Shown here one piece after another: positions 12,573 to 18,796 of a stretch of 25,871 nt of DNA. Source of the DNA: a virus. The DNA lies in the IMG/VR virus record IMGVR_UViG_3300036719_000911, positions 1-25,871 of that record; one strand, written 5' to 3'. The position numbers and the translations under genes are program-made. The first letter of the stretch is position 1. Every line of letters starts with the position of its first letter. The notes beneath the pieces were generated by a model, which saw nothing but the letters and a program-made list of their open reading frames with translations, searched no databases and had not been told where the DNA came from.

Positions 12573-13314
12573 GTTACCAGAAGCCCCGAGGATAAGGGAA
12601 GCGAAGCCGATTGATCGGAGAATGTATTCAGTAGTGCCGATCAGGGCAGCGAGTGACAAGCGGCTGAGAGCTACAGCATGGCGAGTATTGGTTAGCGTAT
12701 GCAGCTATGCGAACAGGGCAGGCCTCTGCTGGCCGGGATATGAAAACCTAGCCGCAACCCACGGAGTAACTCGGCAGGCAGTAGGCAGGCAGATCAAGAA
12801 GCTTATCGCTTACGGCTATTTGCAAAAGGTTAAGAATCATTCATGGGGCAGGACAGCGCAAATACTCAGAGTTATCTATGATGAAACATTGTCTGATAGG
12901 CAATTGCTTGAGCGCATACCCTTCGAAGAGAAACCGCCGGGGCATCAGTGGAAAGTGTTAAAAGATGCGGAGGAAGAATTTAACAATCCCGAACAAATGG
13001 GGACACACCAAGAGGTTGCTATAACGGCAAGCAGGAAGGATGAGGGGGAGCTAGTAACAAAAGCATATATAGCAAGATGGATATCTCTCAATCGTCAGGC
13101 AGGCTTTAGCAGGTTAGCAACGCCTGAGGATGAGGTAGTCATTGCTGAGTTAGCAGCGGCAGGGGTGACAGTGCCTGTACTTGATGACATCGTGAGGGCT
13201 GTCCTTGCTGCTGTAGCAGGGACTAGCCGTGAGCCGCCACATAGAATCAGTGCATTTAGGCGGCAGGCTATCGATGCCGTATCGAAAGAGGACCATGCTC
13301 CCCCCTTACCGTAG
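12559..13314 (+). CDS. Winged-helix replication-initiator-like protein
   Basis: A 251-residue protein. Residues about 36-100 form a winged helix-turn-helix: WRVLVSVCSYANRAGLCWPG, then YENLAATHGVTRQAVGRQIK and KLIAYGYLQKVKNH. This matches the HTH domain of phage and plasmid replication initiator proteins. The C-terminal part (ISLNRQAGFSRL onward) is helical and unlike the N-terminus. It probably binds the origin and brings in host helicase factors, but no helicase motif is present. It starts at ATG 12559 with AGGA eight bases upstream. The following 536 bases are non-coding and may hold its target. Confidence 0.75.
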   Translation: MQSFELPEAPRIREAKPIDRRMYSVVPIRAASDKRLRATAWRVLVSVCSYANRAGLCWPGYENLAATHGVTRQAVGRQIKKLIAYGYLQKVKNHSWGRTAQILRVIYDETLSDRQLLERIPFEEKPPGHQWKVLKDAEEEFNNPEQMGTHQEVAITASRKDEGELVTKAYIARWISLNRQAGFSRLATPEDEVVIAELAAAGVTVPVLDDIVRAVLAAVAGTSREPPHRISAFRRQAIDAVSKEDHAPPLP

Positions 13315-13850
13315 GTATGTGGGCGTGGGTACTCCGCTCAATTTTTCCCAGCTTTTTAGCCGTTTGCAGGCTGGTTTTTGCCGAGCGGCAGCCGAGAAAC
13401 TGCTGCGATGGCCTTGTTCCACTGCCTTGTTTATAACGTGACGGCCCGGAACCGAGGGAGGTTTAGAACTTTTAATTATATAAAATGGGGAGTCTCGGTT
13501 CCTCTGGGCTGGGTGCTGGCCCGGCAGTGGTGAGGTTGAGGCTAGGTACCTCACGGGGTGGACGATAGAACACCTAACCCATATTTTTTTATGGGTAGAA
13601 TCCATTGCTGGATGCTTGCTCTTGTTTATCTAGGCTAACAGAGGTGTCAGTCTCTGCAAGAACTATGTGTCCCGATATTCTCTACCTGATCCCATCCGGG
13701 GGTATGAATAAGGAGTACCGTCCTATTCGCCACGTTTATTCCCTTGGTCGCAAGCTACCTACGGGAGGGCTGGGTCATAGCCCCGAAATGAAGTATAGTG
13801 GATGAGCAGAATACTGCAAATAACTTTTAGTAATCTCTTTGGAGAGCCAT
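13315..13850. other. Non-coding region with several hairpins
   Basis: No convincing gene is present. Inverted repeats include GGAACCGAG/CTCGGTTCC (13448-13502), ACCCATA/TATGGGT (13577-13596), CAGAG/CTCTG (13639-13656) and GGGCT/AGCCC (13767-13783). A 46-codon frame from ATG 13665 (ending at 13805) is possible but lacks a good ribosome binding site. The spacing after an initiator-like gene suggests an origin, a regulatory RNA or both. Confidence 0.6.
13448..13502. other. Candidate replication origin: AT-rich core within inverted repeats
   Basis: Perfect 9-base arms GGAACCGAG (13448-13456) and CTCGGTTCC (13494-13502) enclose 37 bases whose centre, TTTTAATTATATAAAAT, is the most AT-rich run in the region. 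It lies about 135 bases after the initiator-like gene. An initiator-binding dyad around an unwinding element would look like this; a structured RNA is the alternative. Confidence 0.4.
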
Positions 13851-14138
13851 ATGAACTACGGTAACAAGCCATATGAATTGCAGGATGACAATGGGAATTT
13901 GTTTAAGAATAAGAAGAAGGGTGAGAATAGCCCGGACTGGTCTGGGAAGATAAAGTTGAACAGCCAGTTGTTTTATTTGTCTGCGTGGGAGAAGAAGACG
14001 AAAACTGGCGATGTGTTCTTTTCGGTAAGGCTTGGGAAGATGGTACCAGCAGAACCTAGTCAGCATAGTATAGATAAGGGCAATGGGTATGCCCCCGGCG
14101 ATAGGAAAGACACGCTGGATGAGGAAATCCCATTCTGA
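13851..14138 (+). CDS. Small single-stranded DNA-binding-like protein with SSB-type acidic tip
   Basis: A 95-residue protein started at ATG 13851, with GGAG six bases upstream. The front (YELQDDNGNLFKNKKKGE) leads to a beta-rich core (WSGKIKLNSQLFYLSAWEKK, then TGDVFFSVRLGKM), compatible with a short OB-fold. The protein ends DTLDEEIPF, which mirrors the C-terminal tip DFDDDIPF of bacterial SSB, the peptide that recruits PriA, RecO, RecQ and other repair proteins. It probably coats phage single strands and calls in host replisome and repair factors, working with RecT and YqaJ. The OB-fold assignment is by pattern; the tip is seen directly. Confidence 0.75.
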   Translation: MNYGNKPYELQDDNGNLFKNKKKGENSPDWSGKIKLNSQLFYLSAWEKKTKTGDVFFSVRLGKMVPAEPSQHSIDKGNGYAPGDRKDTLDEEIPF

Positions 14139-14142
14139 TATA

Positions 14143-14170
14143 TTGACAGGGGGAAAGCGGATTTTACTGT
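14143..14170 (+). promoter_or_regulatory. Rightward promoter candidate before the late genes
   Basis: A perfect TTGACA (14143-14148), a 16-base spacer and TACTGT (14165-14170), which keeps the key T, A and final T of the -10 hexamer. It begins five bases after the SSB-like stop codon and could drive the cysteine-rich microprotein and part of the late region. Confidence 0.45.
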
Positions 14171-14172
14171 TC

Positions 14173-14182
14173 GGCATATGCC
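14173..14182. promoter_or_regulatory. Palindrome at the predicted start site
   Basis: GGCATATGCC is a perfect 10-base palindrome beginning two bases after the candidate -10, so it would cover the transcription start. That is a normal place for an operator. A similar palindrome follows the capsid promoter. Confidence 0.4.
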
Positions 14183-14244
14183 CCCACGCGGCAGAAGTTC
14201 AGTAATGGAGCGAGTACCCATCCTATAACCCCAAGGGGAGCCAC

Positions 14245-14391
14245 ATGACCTACCTGTTAGCAATATCACTAAGCCTGCCACCGCCAGATACTTTAGAGAA
14301 GTGCTTCTGGCGACACTACTGTACGCTAGAGAAGTGCGTCAGTTGCTCAATCTGCTGTTATGAGTCATCCTGTATGAAAAGCTGTTTCTGA
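14245..14391 (+). CDS. Cysteine-rich microprotein
   Basis: A 48-residue gene starting at ATG 14245, with AAGGGGAG four bases upstream. The N-terminus (MTYLLAISLSLPPPDTLEK) is mildly hydrophobic. The last 29 residues contain eight cysteines (pattern CFWRHYCTLEKC, then VSCSICCYESSC and MKSCF), about 28% of that stretch. Such density suggests a metal-binding cluster or a disulphide-rich peptide. The strong ribosome binding site and closed reading frame support it as a gene. No family is recognised, and the flanking intergenic regions are long. Confidence 0.6.
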   Translation: MTYLLAISLSLPPPDTLEKCFWRHYCTLEKCVSCSICCYESSCMKSCF

Positions 14392-14472
14392 AATACGGGG
14401 GAAAGCTGTGTCGATCATTAGTAGGTCGTCAAGGGTTACAGTGAGTACCCCACCCGATATTTTGGAGTATGC

Positions 14473-14522
14473 CCTGCGACTAGCGGGGTTTAGCCCAGCC
14501 GCAGGTGGCGCAGGTTTTTTTT
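14473..14522 (+). terminator. Terminator-like hairpin with T-run before terminase
   Basis: CCTGCG (14473-14478) can pair with CGCAGG at 14509-14514, directly followed by eight T residues, and an inner GGG/CCC stem can form. A second CGCAGG copy at 14500-14505 competes for the same partner, giving mutually exclusive folds. It would separate the replication block from the terminase block. Confidence 0.5.
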
Positions 14523-14571
14523 GTTTGTTTTTCCCTGCTAACAGCGGCAGTGTGGAACCGGCCCCTATACT

Positions 14572-14611
14572 GGTGAGACTACACGGACACCTCGGAAAGA
14601 CGAGGATCACC
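14572..14611 (+). other. Two-tier hairpin upstream of the small terminase gene
   Basis: GGTGA (14572-14576) pairs with TCACC (14607-14611). Inside, CCTCG (14590-14594) pairs with CGAGG (14601-14605) around a six-base loop. A TATACT hexamer (14566-14571) directly precedes it but lacks a good -35. It could be a packaging recognition site or a structured leader. Confidence 0.4.
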
Positions 14612-14621
14612 CTAAAAGACT

Positions 14622-15065
14622 ATGAGCGTAAGCAAACAAATACCATCGATTAAGAACTGGGGCGGCGTTCGCAGAATCCAAGAACGATTAGGCGGCTCCA
14701 CCACCATCGCTAAAAACAGAGAAGCAGTGGCCTATGCGCTGCTGACCATCGCTAATACCAAGTTGACCGACATCATGGAGTGGGATGAAACCGGCAACAT
14801 TAAGGTCAAAGCCAGCAAAGACATCCCTGAACACGCCCTGCAAGCTATCAAGTCCATCAAGGTCAACGAACGCTACGACAAAGAAGGCGGGTGCGTCAGA
14901 ACACTAGACATCGAACTGTACGACAAAGTGGGTGTGCTACGCATCTTAGCCAAAGCCTCTGGCCTATTGGATACGGTCGAGGATTCCGATAAACCGAGCG
15001 TGATCGGCATTAACGTCAAAGCCCCTGAGATTATCGACGCAGAGGAAGTCCGTGAGCAAAACTAA
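14622..15065 (+). CDS. terS: Terminase small subunit
   Basis: A 147-residue protein. The C-terminal half matches the Terminase_2-type small subunit: KDIPEHALQAIKSIKVNERY, then TLDIELYDKVGVLRILAKAS. The small subunit recognises the packaging site and loads the large subunit. The N-terminus lacks the usual HTH signature and instead carries a helical, Arg-rich stretch (GGVRRIQERLGGSTTIAKNR). The immediately following terminase large gene overlaps it by 14 bases, confirming the assignment. The start is ATG 14622; no strong ribosome binding site precedes it. Confidence 0.85.
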   Translation: MSVSKQIPSIKNWGGVRRIQERLGGSTTIAKNREAVAYALLTIANTKLTDIMEWDETGNIKVKASKDIPEHALQAIKSIKVNERYDKEGGCVRTLDIELYDKVGVLRILAKASGLLDTVEDSDKPSVIGINVKAPEIIDAEEVREQN

Positions 15066-16608
15066 AGAAGCAGGTACCAAAGAGATGCCCGTAACTGGGC
15101 TGAACTTAGACTTTTCCACCAGCCCAATGGTGTGGAAGTTCCTGCAATCCAAAGCATTCGTTCGTGGAGTCATGGGGCCAGTAGGTTCCGGCAAGTCATA
15201 CGCCTGCTGCGCTGAGATCATGATGAAGGCCGTGCAGCAAAAGCCTTCTCCGATTGACGGCATTAAGTACAGCCGCTTTGCGATTGTCCGAAACAGCTAC
15301 CCGATGCTGAAAACAACGACCATCAAGACATGGCTCGACCTGTTCCCAGAAAATACCTTCGGGCCACTGCTATGGACACCACCGATTACCCACCACATCC
15401 GACTGCCTGCGAGAGAAGGTGCCGCTGGAATCGACTGCGAAGTCATCTTCCTTGCACTGGATCAGCCAAAGGATGTCAGAAAGCTGCTGTCGTTGGAGTT
15501 GACAGGTGCATGGGTCAACGAGGCACGGGAACTACCCAAAGCCGTCATCGATGGACTAACACACCGAGTCGGACGATATCCGACTAAGCGTGATGGTGGG
15601 GCAACTTGGCACGGCATCATCATGGATACCAACCCAATGGATGACGACCATTGGTGGTTCAGACTGGCAGAAAAGGAGAAAATGAGTGGGGCGTTTAAAT
15701 GGGAGTTCTTCAGACAACCCGGTGGAGTCGAAGAAGCAGATGTTGCAGAACTTCCAGAAAATCCTGAAGCTAACGATTGCATCTATAGTGCAGGAAGGTG
15801 GTGGAAAAAGAATAGCAAAGCTGAAAACATCGGCAATCTACCAGCAGGCTACTACCAGCAAATGCTCCTTGGAAAAAACCTAGACTGGATTCGCTGCTAC
15901 GCCGAAGGTAAATACACTTATGTGCAGGAAGGCAGACCCGTCTGGCCTGAGTACGACGACAACATGATGTCATCCGACTTGGATTACGACTCCAGCCTGC
16001 CCATCCACGTTGGCCTCGACTTCGGTTTGACCCCAGCCGCCGTCATCGGACAGAAAACAGGCGCAGGTACATGGAATATCCTGCACGAAATCGTTACCTT
16101 CGACATGGGCCTTGAGCGTTTCGGCCAGCAATTACTGGGTGAACTGAACGCTAGATACCCAAAAGCCCAAGTATTAGTGTGGGGCGACCCCGCCGGTATG
16201 CAACGTGACGCTATCTACGAAGTCACTGCCTTCGATCACCTGCGAACACTGGGTTTACGAGCCCAACCTACCCCCAGTAACGACTTCAAAGTACGTCGGG
16301 AAGCCGCAGCCGCACCCATGCAACGCCTAATCGGCGGTAAACCCGGCCTGCGTGTGGACAAATCCTGCAAACTTCTTAGGAAATCCCTAGCCGGTGGCTA
16401 CCATTTCAAGCGAATCTCAGTCGGCGCAGGGCAAGAACGCTTCCGAGATGCACCCAACAAGAATGAACACTCCCACGTTGGCGACGCATTCGGGTATTTG
16501 CTACTAGGTGGCGGCGAACACCGCAGAATGACCAAGAATTCCCACCTGCCTACAGGAACTTTCACCGCACAAACCATCGCTAACAGCGACTTCGATGTCT
16601 TCGCATGA
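15052..16608 (+). CDS. terL: Terminase large subunit (packaging ATPase/nuclease)
   Basis: A 518-residue packaging motor. Walker A is MGPVGSGKS (Lys 48), and Walker B with the catalytic Glu is GAWVNEA (Glu 157). The C-terminal RNase H-like nuclease has LDFGLTPA (Asp 323), VWGDPAG (Asp 379) and HVGDAFGY (Asp 478), the three expected metal-binding acids. All key residues are present, so it should be active. The start is GTG 15052 (MSKTKEAG) with AGAGGA upstream, overlapping the small subunit gene. The next gene overlaps its stop by four bases. Confidence 0.96.
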   Translation: MSKTKEAGTKEMPVTGLNLDFSTSPMVWKFLQSKAFVRGVMGPVGSGKSYACCAEIMMKAVQQKPSPIDGIKYSRFAIVRNSYPMLKTTTIKTWLDLFPENTFGPLLWTPPITHHIRLPAREGAAGIDCEVIFLALDQPKDVRKLLSLELTGAWVNEARELPKAVIDGLTHRVGRYPTKRDGGATWHGIIMDTNPMDDDHWWFRLAEKEKMSGAFKWEFFRQPGGVEEADVAELPENPEANDCIYSAGRWWKKNSKAENIGNLPAGYYQQMLLGKNLDWIRCYAEGKYTYVQEGRPVWPEYDDNMMSSDLDYDSSLPIHVGLDFGLTPAAVIGQKTGAGTWNILHEIVTFDMGLERFGQQLLGELNARYPKAQVLVWGDPAGMQRDAIYEVTAFDHLRTLGLRAQPTPSNDFKVRREAAAAPMQRLIGGKPGLRVDKSCKLLRKSLAGGYHFKRISVGAGQERFRDAPNKNEHSHVGDAFGYLLLGGGEHRRMTKNSHLPTGTFTAQTIANSDFDVFA

Positions 16609-17096
16609 TTGCCTTCGACTTAAACGAGCAAGTCCGTCGCCCCAATGGGGCGATTTTTATGCCCTACGCCCCAGACCATGTTAGTTACATAAATACTAAC
16701 AACAAAGACATCCTCTGTATTGGGGATAGCGTTTCTCGTGAGCAACTGGTAACGGCTCAAGCCAACATGGGCGAGGCCACAACCGTCATGATCCACGGTC
16801 AACCCGTCGGCGTGTTCGGCATGGTGCCACTTTGGCCGGGTGTTGCCGAGATGTGGTTCATCCCAGATGAACGTCTACGCGCCTATCCTATATTCATGAC
16901 CCGTGGCGGCAGAGCATTTATGGATATATGCGCGATATCCTACGGTTTACACCGGCAACAGATTACAGTAAGGTGCGACCACGAAGCAGCGGTTAAATGG
17001 GCGAATGCTATTGGATTTAAGCAAGAAGGTATCTTAAAAGCCTATGGAACCGATAAGGCTGATTTCTACATGATGAGCATTGTGAGGCAAACATGA
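16605..17096 (+). CDS. GNAT-fold protein, T7 gp13-like
   Basis: A 163-residue protein. GQPVGVFGMVPLWPGVAEMW and the C-terminal EAAVKWANAIGFKQEGILKA are acetyltransferase-fold signatures and match the T7 gp13 (DUF2833) family, a protein needed for virion assembly. Whether it has enzymatic activity cannot be told; the acetyl-CoA loop is not obvious. In T7 this gene lies with the internal virion genes, while here it follows the large terminase subunit. It overlaps its neighbours by four bases on both sides. Confidence 0.85.
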   Translation: MIAFDLNEQVRRPNGAIFMPYAPDHVSYINTNNKDILCIGDSVSREQLVTAQANMGEATTVMIHGQPVGVFGMVPLWPGVAEMWFIPDERLRAYPIFMTRGGRAFMDICAISYGLHRQQITVRCDHEAAVKWANAIGFKQEGILKAYGTDKADFYMMSIVRQT

Positions 17097-17344
17097 GCGG
17101 ATTATTTGGCGGTGGCTCAGATCGGGCTGTCCGCGCACAAATGGAACTACAGCGCCAAGCTAATGAGCGCGAGTCGGCACGGATTAAAAAACAAGAAGAC
17201 GATATTGCTGAACTGAAAACAGAAGAAGCGATGCGGATGCAAGCGCAAGCCAGAGCTAGACGGCGTGGCGGTCAACGCGCATTGCTGTCTGCCGAGCGCA
17301 TGGACGCAGAGGCGGGTATACCACAATTGGTTGTAATGGAATAA
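17093..17344 (+). CDS. Small late protein with RALLS motif
   Basis: An 83-residue protein. MSGLFGGGS at the N-terminus is followed by a long charged helix (QRQANERESARIKKQEDDIA) and a C-terminal motif RRRGGQRALLSAER. Small proteins of this type sit between terminase and portal genes in many podoviruses and are probably minor virion or assembly factors. The next gene carries the same C-terminal motif. No enzymatic features are visible. Confidence 0.82.
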   Translation: MSGLFGGGSDRAVRAQMELQRQANERESARIKKQEDDIAELKTEEAMRMQAQARARRRGGQRALLSAERMDAEAGIPQLVVME

Positions 17345-17354
17345 GGAGCTAATC

Positions 17355-17642
17355 ATGAGCGGTGTAGCAAAAGGCGTTGGAAATGTATTTGTAAAAGCAG
17401 GTCAGGCTTTAAGCGGTAAGAAAAAGGCTGCACCTGCTGAAGCAGCTATGTCAGCACAGGCCGCAGCGCCACAGCCAGCAGGCGCTCAAGCTGCTGGTTC
17501 TGCTGCTGCTAGAGTAGCGCCACCAGAAGAACGTGCGATTGCTTTGCGTCGTCGTCGCGGTTCTCGCGCATTACTATCACAAGAGCGTGTCAATGCGGAA
17601 TCTGGCCTTGGCGGTGAAATGACAACGCTCGGAGGAATGTAA
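17355..17642 (+). CDS. Small late protein with Ala/Pro linker and RALLS motif
   Basis: A 95-residue protein preceded by AAGGAG. It has a short N-terminal region (MSGVAKGVGNVFVKAGQALS) and an Ala/Pro/Gln-rich linker (residues 26-55). The C-terminal motif RRRRGSRALLSQERVNAESG closely matches the end of the preceding protein. The shared motif suggests both bind the same partner, perhaps a virion component. Function is otherwise unknown. The next gene starts inside its stop codon (TAATG). Confidence 0.82.
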   Translation: MSGVAKGVGNVFVKAGQALSGKKKAAPAEAAMSAQAAAPQPAGAQAAGSAAARVAPPEERAIALRRRRGSRALLSQERVNAESGLGGEMTTLGGM

Positions 17643-17800
17643 TGGAAAAGTCCGACAAGATGAAGAACAAAGTCACGAAGGTGATGCGCGAGTACAAAGC
17701 TGGCAAGCTGAAATCATCGAGCGGACAAAAGGTTAAGTCACGCGATCAGGCTGTGGCGATTGCTATGTCCGAAGCTGGATACAAGCAGAAAGGCAAGTGA
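17642..17800 (+). CDS. Small basic protein, DUF6496-like
   Basis: A 52-residue Lys-rich protein. The sequence KVTKVMREYKAGKLKSSSGQ, then KVKSRDQAVAIAMSEAG, matches a small family found in phages and bacteria (I believe DUF6496), with no known function. The strong positive charge would allow DNA or RNA contact. It starts one base inside the previous stop and its own stop overlaps the next start (TGATG), so this run of genes is translationally coupled. Confidence 0.82.
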   Translation: MEKSDKMKNKVTKVMREYKAGKLKSSSGQKVKSRDQAVAIAMSEAGYKQKGK

Positions 17801-17955
17801 TGAAAGAAGTCTGGGATAAACCACGCCCTAAAGACTTGGGCGAACCAAAGAAGCTTTCTCCTATGCAGAAGAAGGCAGCACAGATGATGGCAAAGAAAGC
17901 TGGCCGTCCGTACCCAAATCTCGTGGACAACATGAGAGCCGCTAAAGGGAAATAA
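17800..17955 (+). CDS. Small basic protein, first of a tandem pair
   Basis: A 51-residue protein. The C-terminal two thirds, LSPMQKKAAQMMAKKAGRPY then PNLVDNMRAAKG, align with the following protein at matching spacing (QKKxAQxxAKxxGRxxPN…MRAAK). This points to a tandem duplication. The helix-plus-basic-loop appearance suggests nucleic-acid or virion-protein contact. No family name is recognised. It starts at ATG 17800, overlapping the preceding stop by one base. Confidence 0.78.
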   Translation: MKEVWDKPRPKDLGEPKKLSPMQKKAAQMMAKKAGRPYPNLVDNMRAAKGK

Positions 17956-17956
17956 G

Positions 17957-18133
17957 ATGCTAAAGATTGAACTTGAAATGGGCGATGACGACGAAGAAGA
18001 GATGAAGAAACCGTCAGCCCTGCAAAAGAAAGTGGCGCAGATTATTGCCAAAGAAAACGGCAGGAAGAAGCCCAACAAAGAAGACATGATGCGGGCTGCG
18101 AAAGTAGACGAGGAAGAAGAAAATGGCGACTAG
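17957..18133 (+). CDS. Small protein, second of a tandem pair, acidic ends
   Basis: A 58-residue protein. The middle (PSALQKKVAQIIAKENGRKK, PNKEDMMRAAK) is paralogous to the preceding protein. It differs by an acidic N-terminus (MGDDDEEEM) and an acidic C-terminus (DEEEENGD), so the two copies have opposite charge outside the shared core. It starts at ATG 17957, one base after the previous stop, and overlaps the next gene by 11 bases. Function is unknown. Confidence 0.78.
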   Translation: MLKIELEMGDDDEEEMKKPSALQKKVAQIIAKENGRKKPNKEDMMRAAKVDEEEENGD

Positions 18134-18479
18134 AGCATTGCAGTTCGTGTCTGGCGATAGACACGCAAGGATTTACAAGTGGGAAGGTCTTCTGCAAAAC
18201 GACGATGGTGCCGCGCTTCAGGTCGATGAATTCCACCACATCACAATTCATGGCTTCGGTAGCTTTTCTGGTAGCGCAAACCTCAATATCCTCGGCTCGA
18301 ACAGCGGTACAAACTTTGCTGTTACTAAGAAACATGACGTTGGATCAATGATCCTGACGGCTGACTCGATAGAAACTTTGCTAACAGAGCCACGGTTTAT
18401 TAAGCCATCGATTACTTCTGGTAATGGAAGCACGGATATTGATTGCTGGGTGATCTTAAGGACTGACGGGACGACATGA
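18123..18479 (+). CDS. Small beta-rich late protein, possible virion component
   Basis: A 118-residue protein with AGACGAGGAAGAAGAAA upstream. The composition is Ser/Gly/Thr/Asn-rich with alternating hydrophobics (HITIHGFGSFSGSANLNILG), as in small beta-sandwich virion proteins such as head fibres or decoration proteins. No known motif is present. It lies between the tandem pair and the DUF6321-like gene, in a coupled series (ATGA overlap at its end). Confidence 0.72.
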   Translation: MATRALQFVSGDRHARIYKWEGLLQNDDGAALQVDEFHHITIHGFGSFSGSANLNILGSNSGTNFAVTKKHDVGSMILTADSIETLLTEPRFIKPSITSGNGSTDIDCWVILRTDGTT

Positions 18480-18796
18480 GTAAGCTGAAGGACCCTGAAG
18501 GTGGTTTGACAGCCGCAGGCCGAGCGCACTTCAAGCGTAAAGAAGGCGCAAACCTAAAGCCGGGTGTCAAAGGCGCAGCCGATACGCCAGAAAAGATGCG
18601 GCGTAAGGGGTCGTTCTTGACGAGATTCTTTACCAATCCGTCTGGCCCGATGAAGAAGCCCAGCGGAGAGCCAACTAGATTGGCGTTGTCAGCAAAAGCA
18701 TGGGGCGAACCAGTGCCAAGCGACCGTTCTGCCGCAGCAAAACTGGCAGCAAAAGGCAGGGCTTTATTGAAACGATACGAAGCGAGTAAAAAATAA
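18476..18796 (+). CDS. DUF6321-like late protein
   Basis: A 106-residue basic protein. The N-terminal LKDPEGGLTAAGRAHFKRKE, then NLKPGVKGAADTPEKMRRKG and SFLTRFF, is a strongly recognisable signature of a phage family (I believe DUF6321). The C-terminus is Ala/Lys-rich. It is usually found near terminase and portal genes, as here, which suggests a packaging or head role; none has been shown that I know of. The next gene begins inside its stop codon (TAATG). Confidence 0.85.
   Translation: MSKLKDPEGGLTAAGRAHFKRKEGANLKPGVKGAADTPEKMRRKGSFLTRFFTNPSGPMKKPSGEPTRLALSAKAWGEPVPSDRSAAAKLAAKGRALLKRYEASKK

Noticed and set aside
12390-13314. Temperate lifestyle based on the ribbon-helix-helix and HTH regulators
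   Set aside because: No integrase, CI-type repressor with a C-terminal domain, or attachment site was found, so lysogeny is not supported by this window.
13470-13500. T7-like phage RNA polymerase promoter at the AT-rich ATAAAATGGGGAG
   Set aside because: The sequence does not match T7-class promoters, is not repeated elsewhere, and no phage RNA polymerase is present.
13306-13605. 99-codon reverse frame across the non-coding region
   Set aside because: Composition is typical of random translation (Ser/Pro/Arg/Lys), it runs through inverted repeats, and there is no ribosome binding site or leftward operon here.
13605-13805. 66-codon forward frame, or its 46-codon part from ATG 13665
   Set aside because: It runs through a GGGCT/AGCCC hairpin and has no clear ribosome binding site. 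Mentioned only as a weak option within the non-coding region.
14408-14653. 81-codon GTG-started forward frame before the small terminase
   Set aside because: It translates the T-run of the terminator-like hairpin (FFCLFF) and overlaps the terminase start. The GGGGGAAAG before it is suggestive, but the protein looks non-coding.
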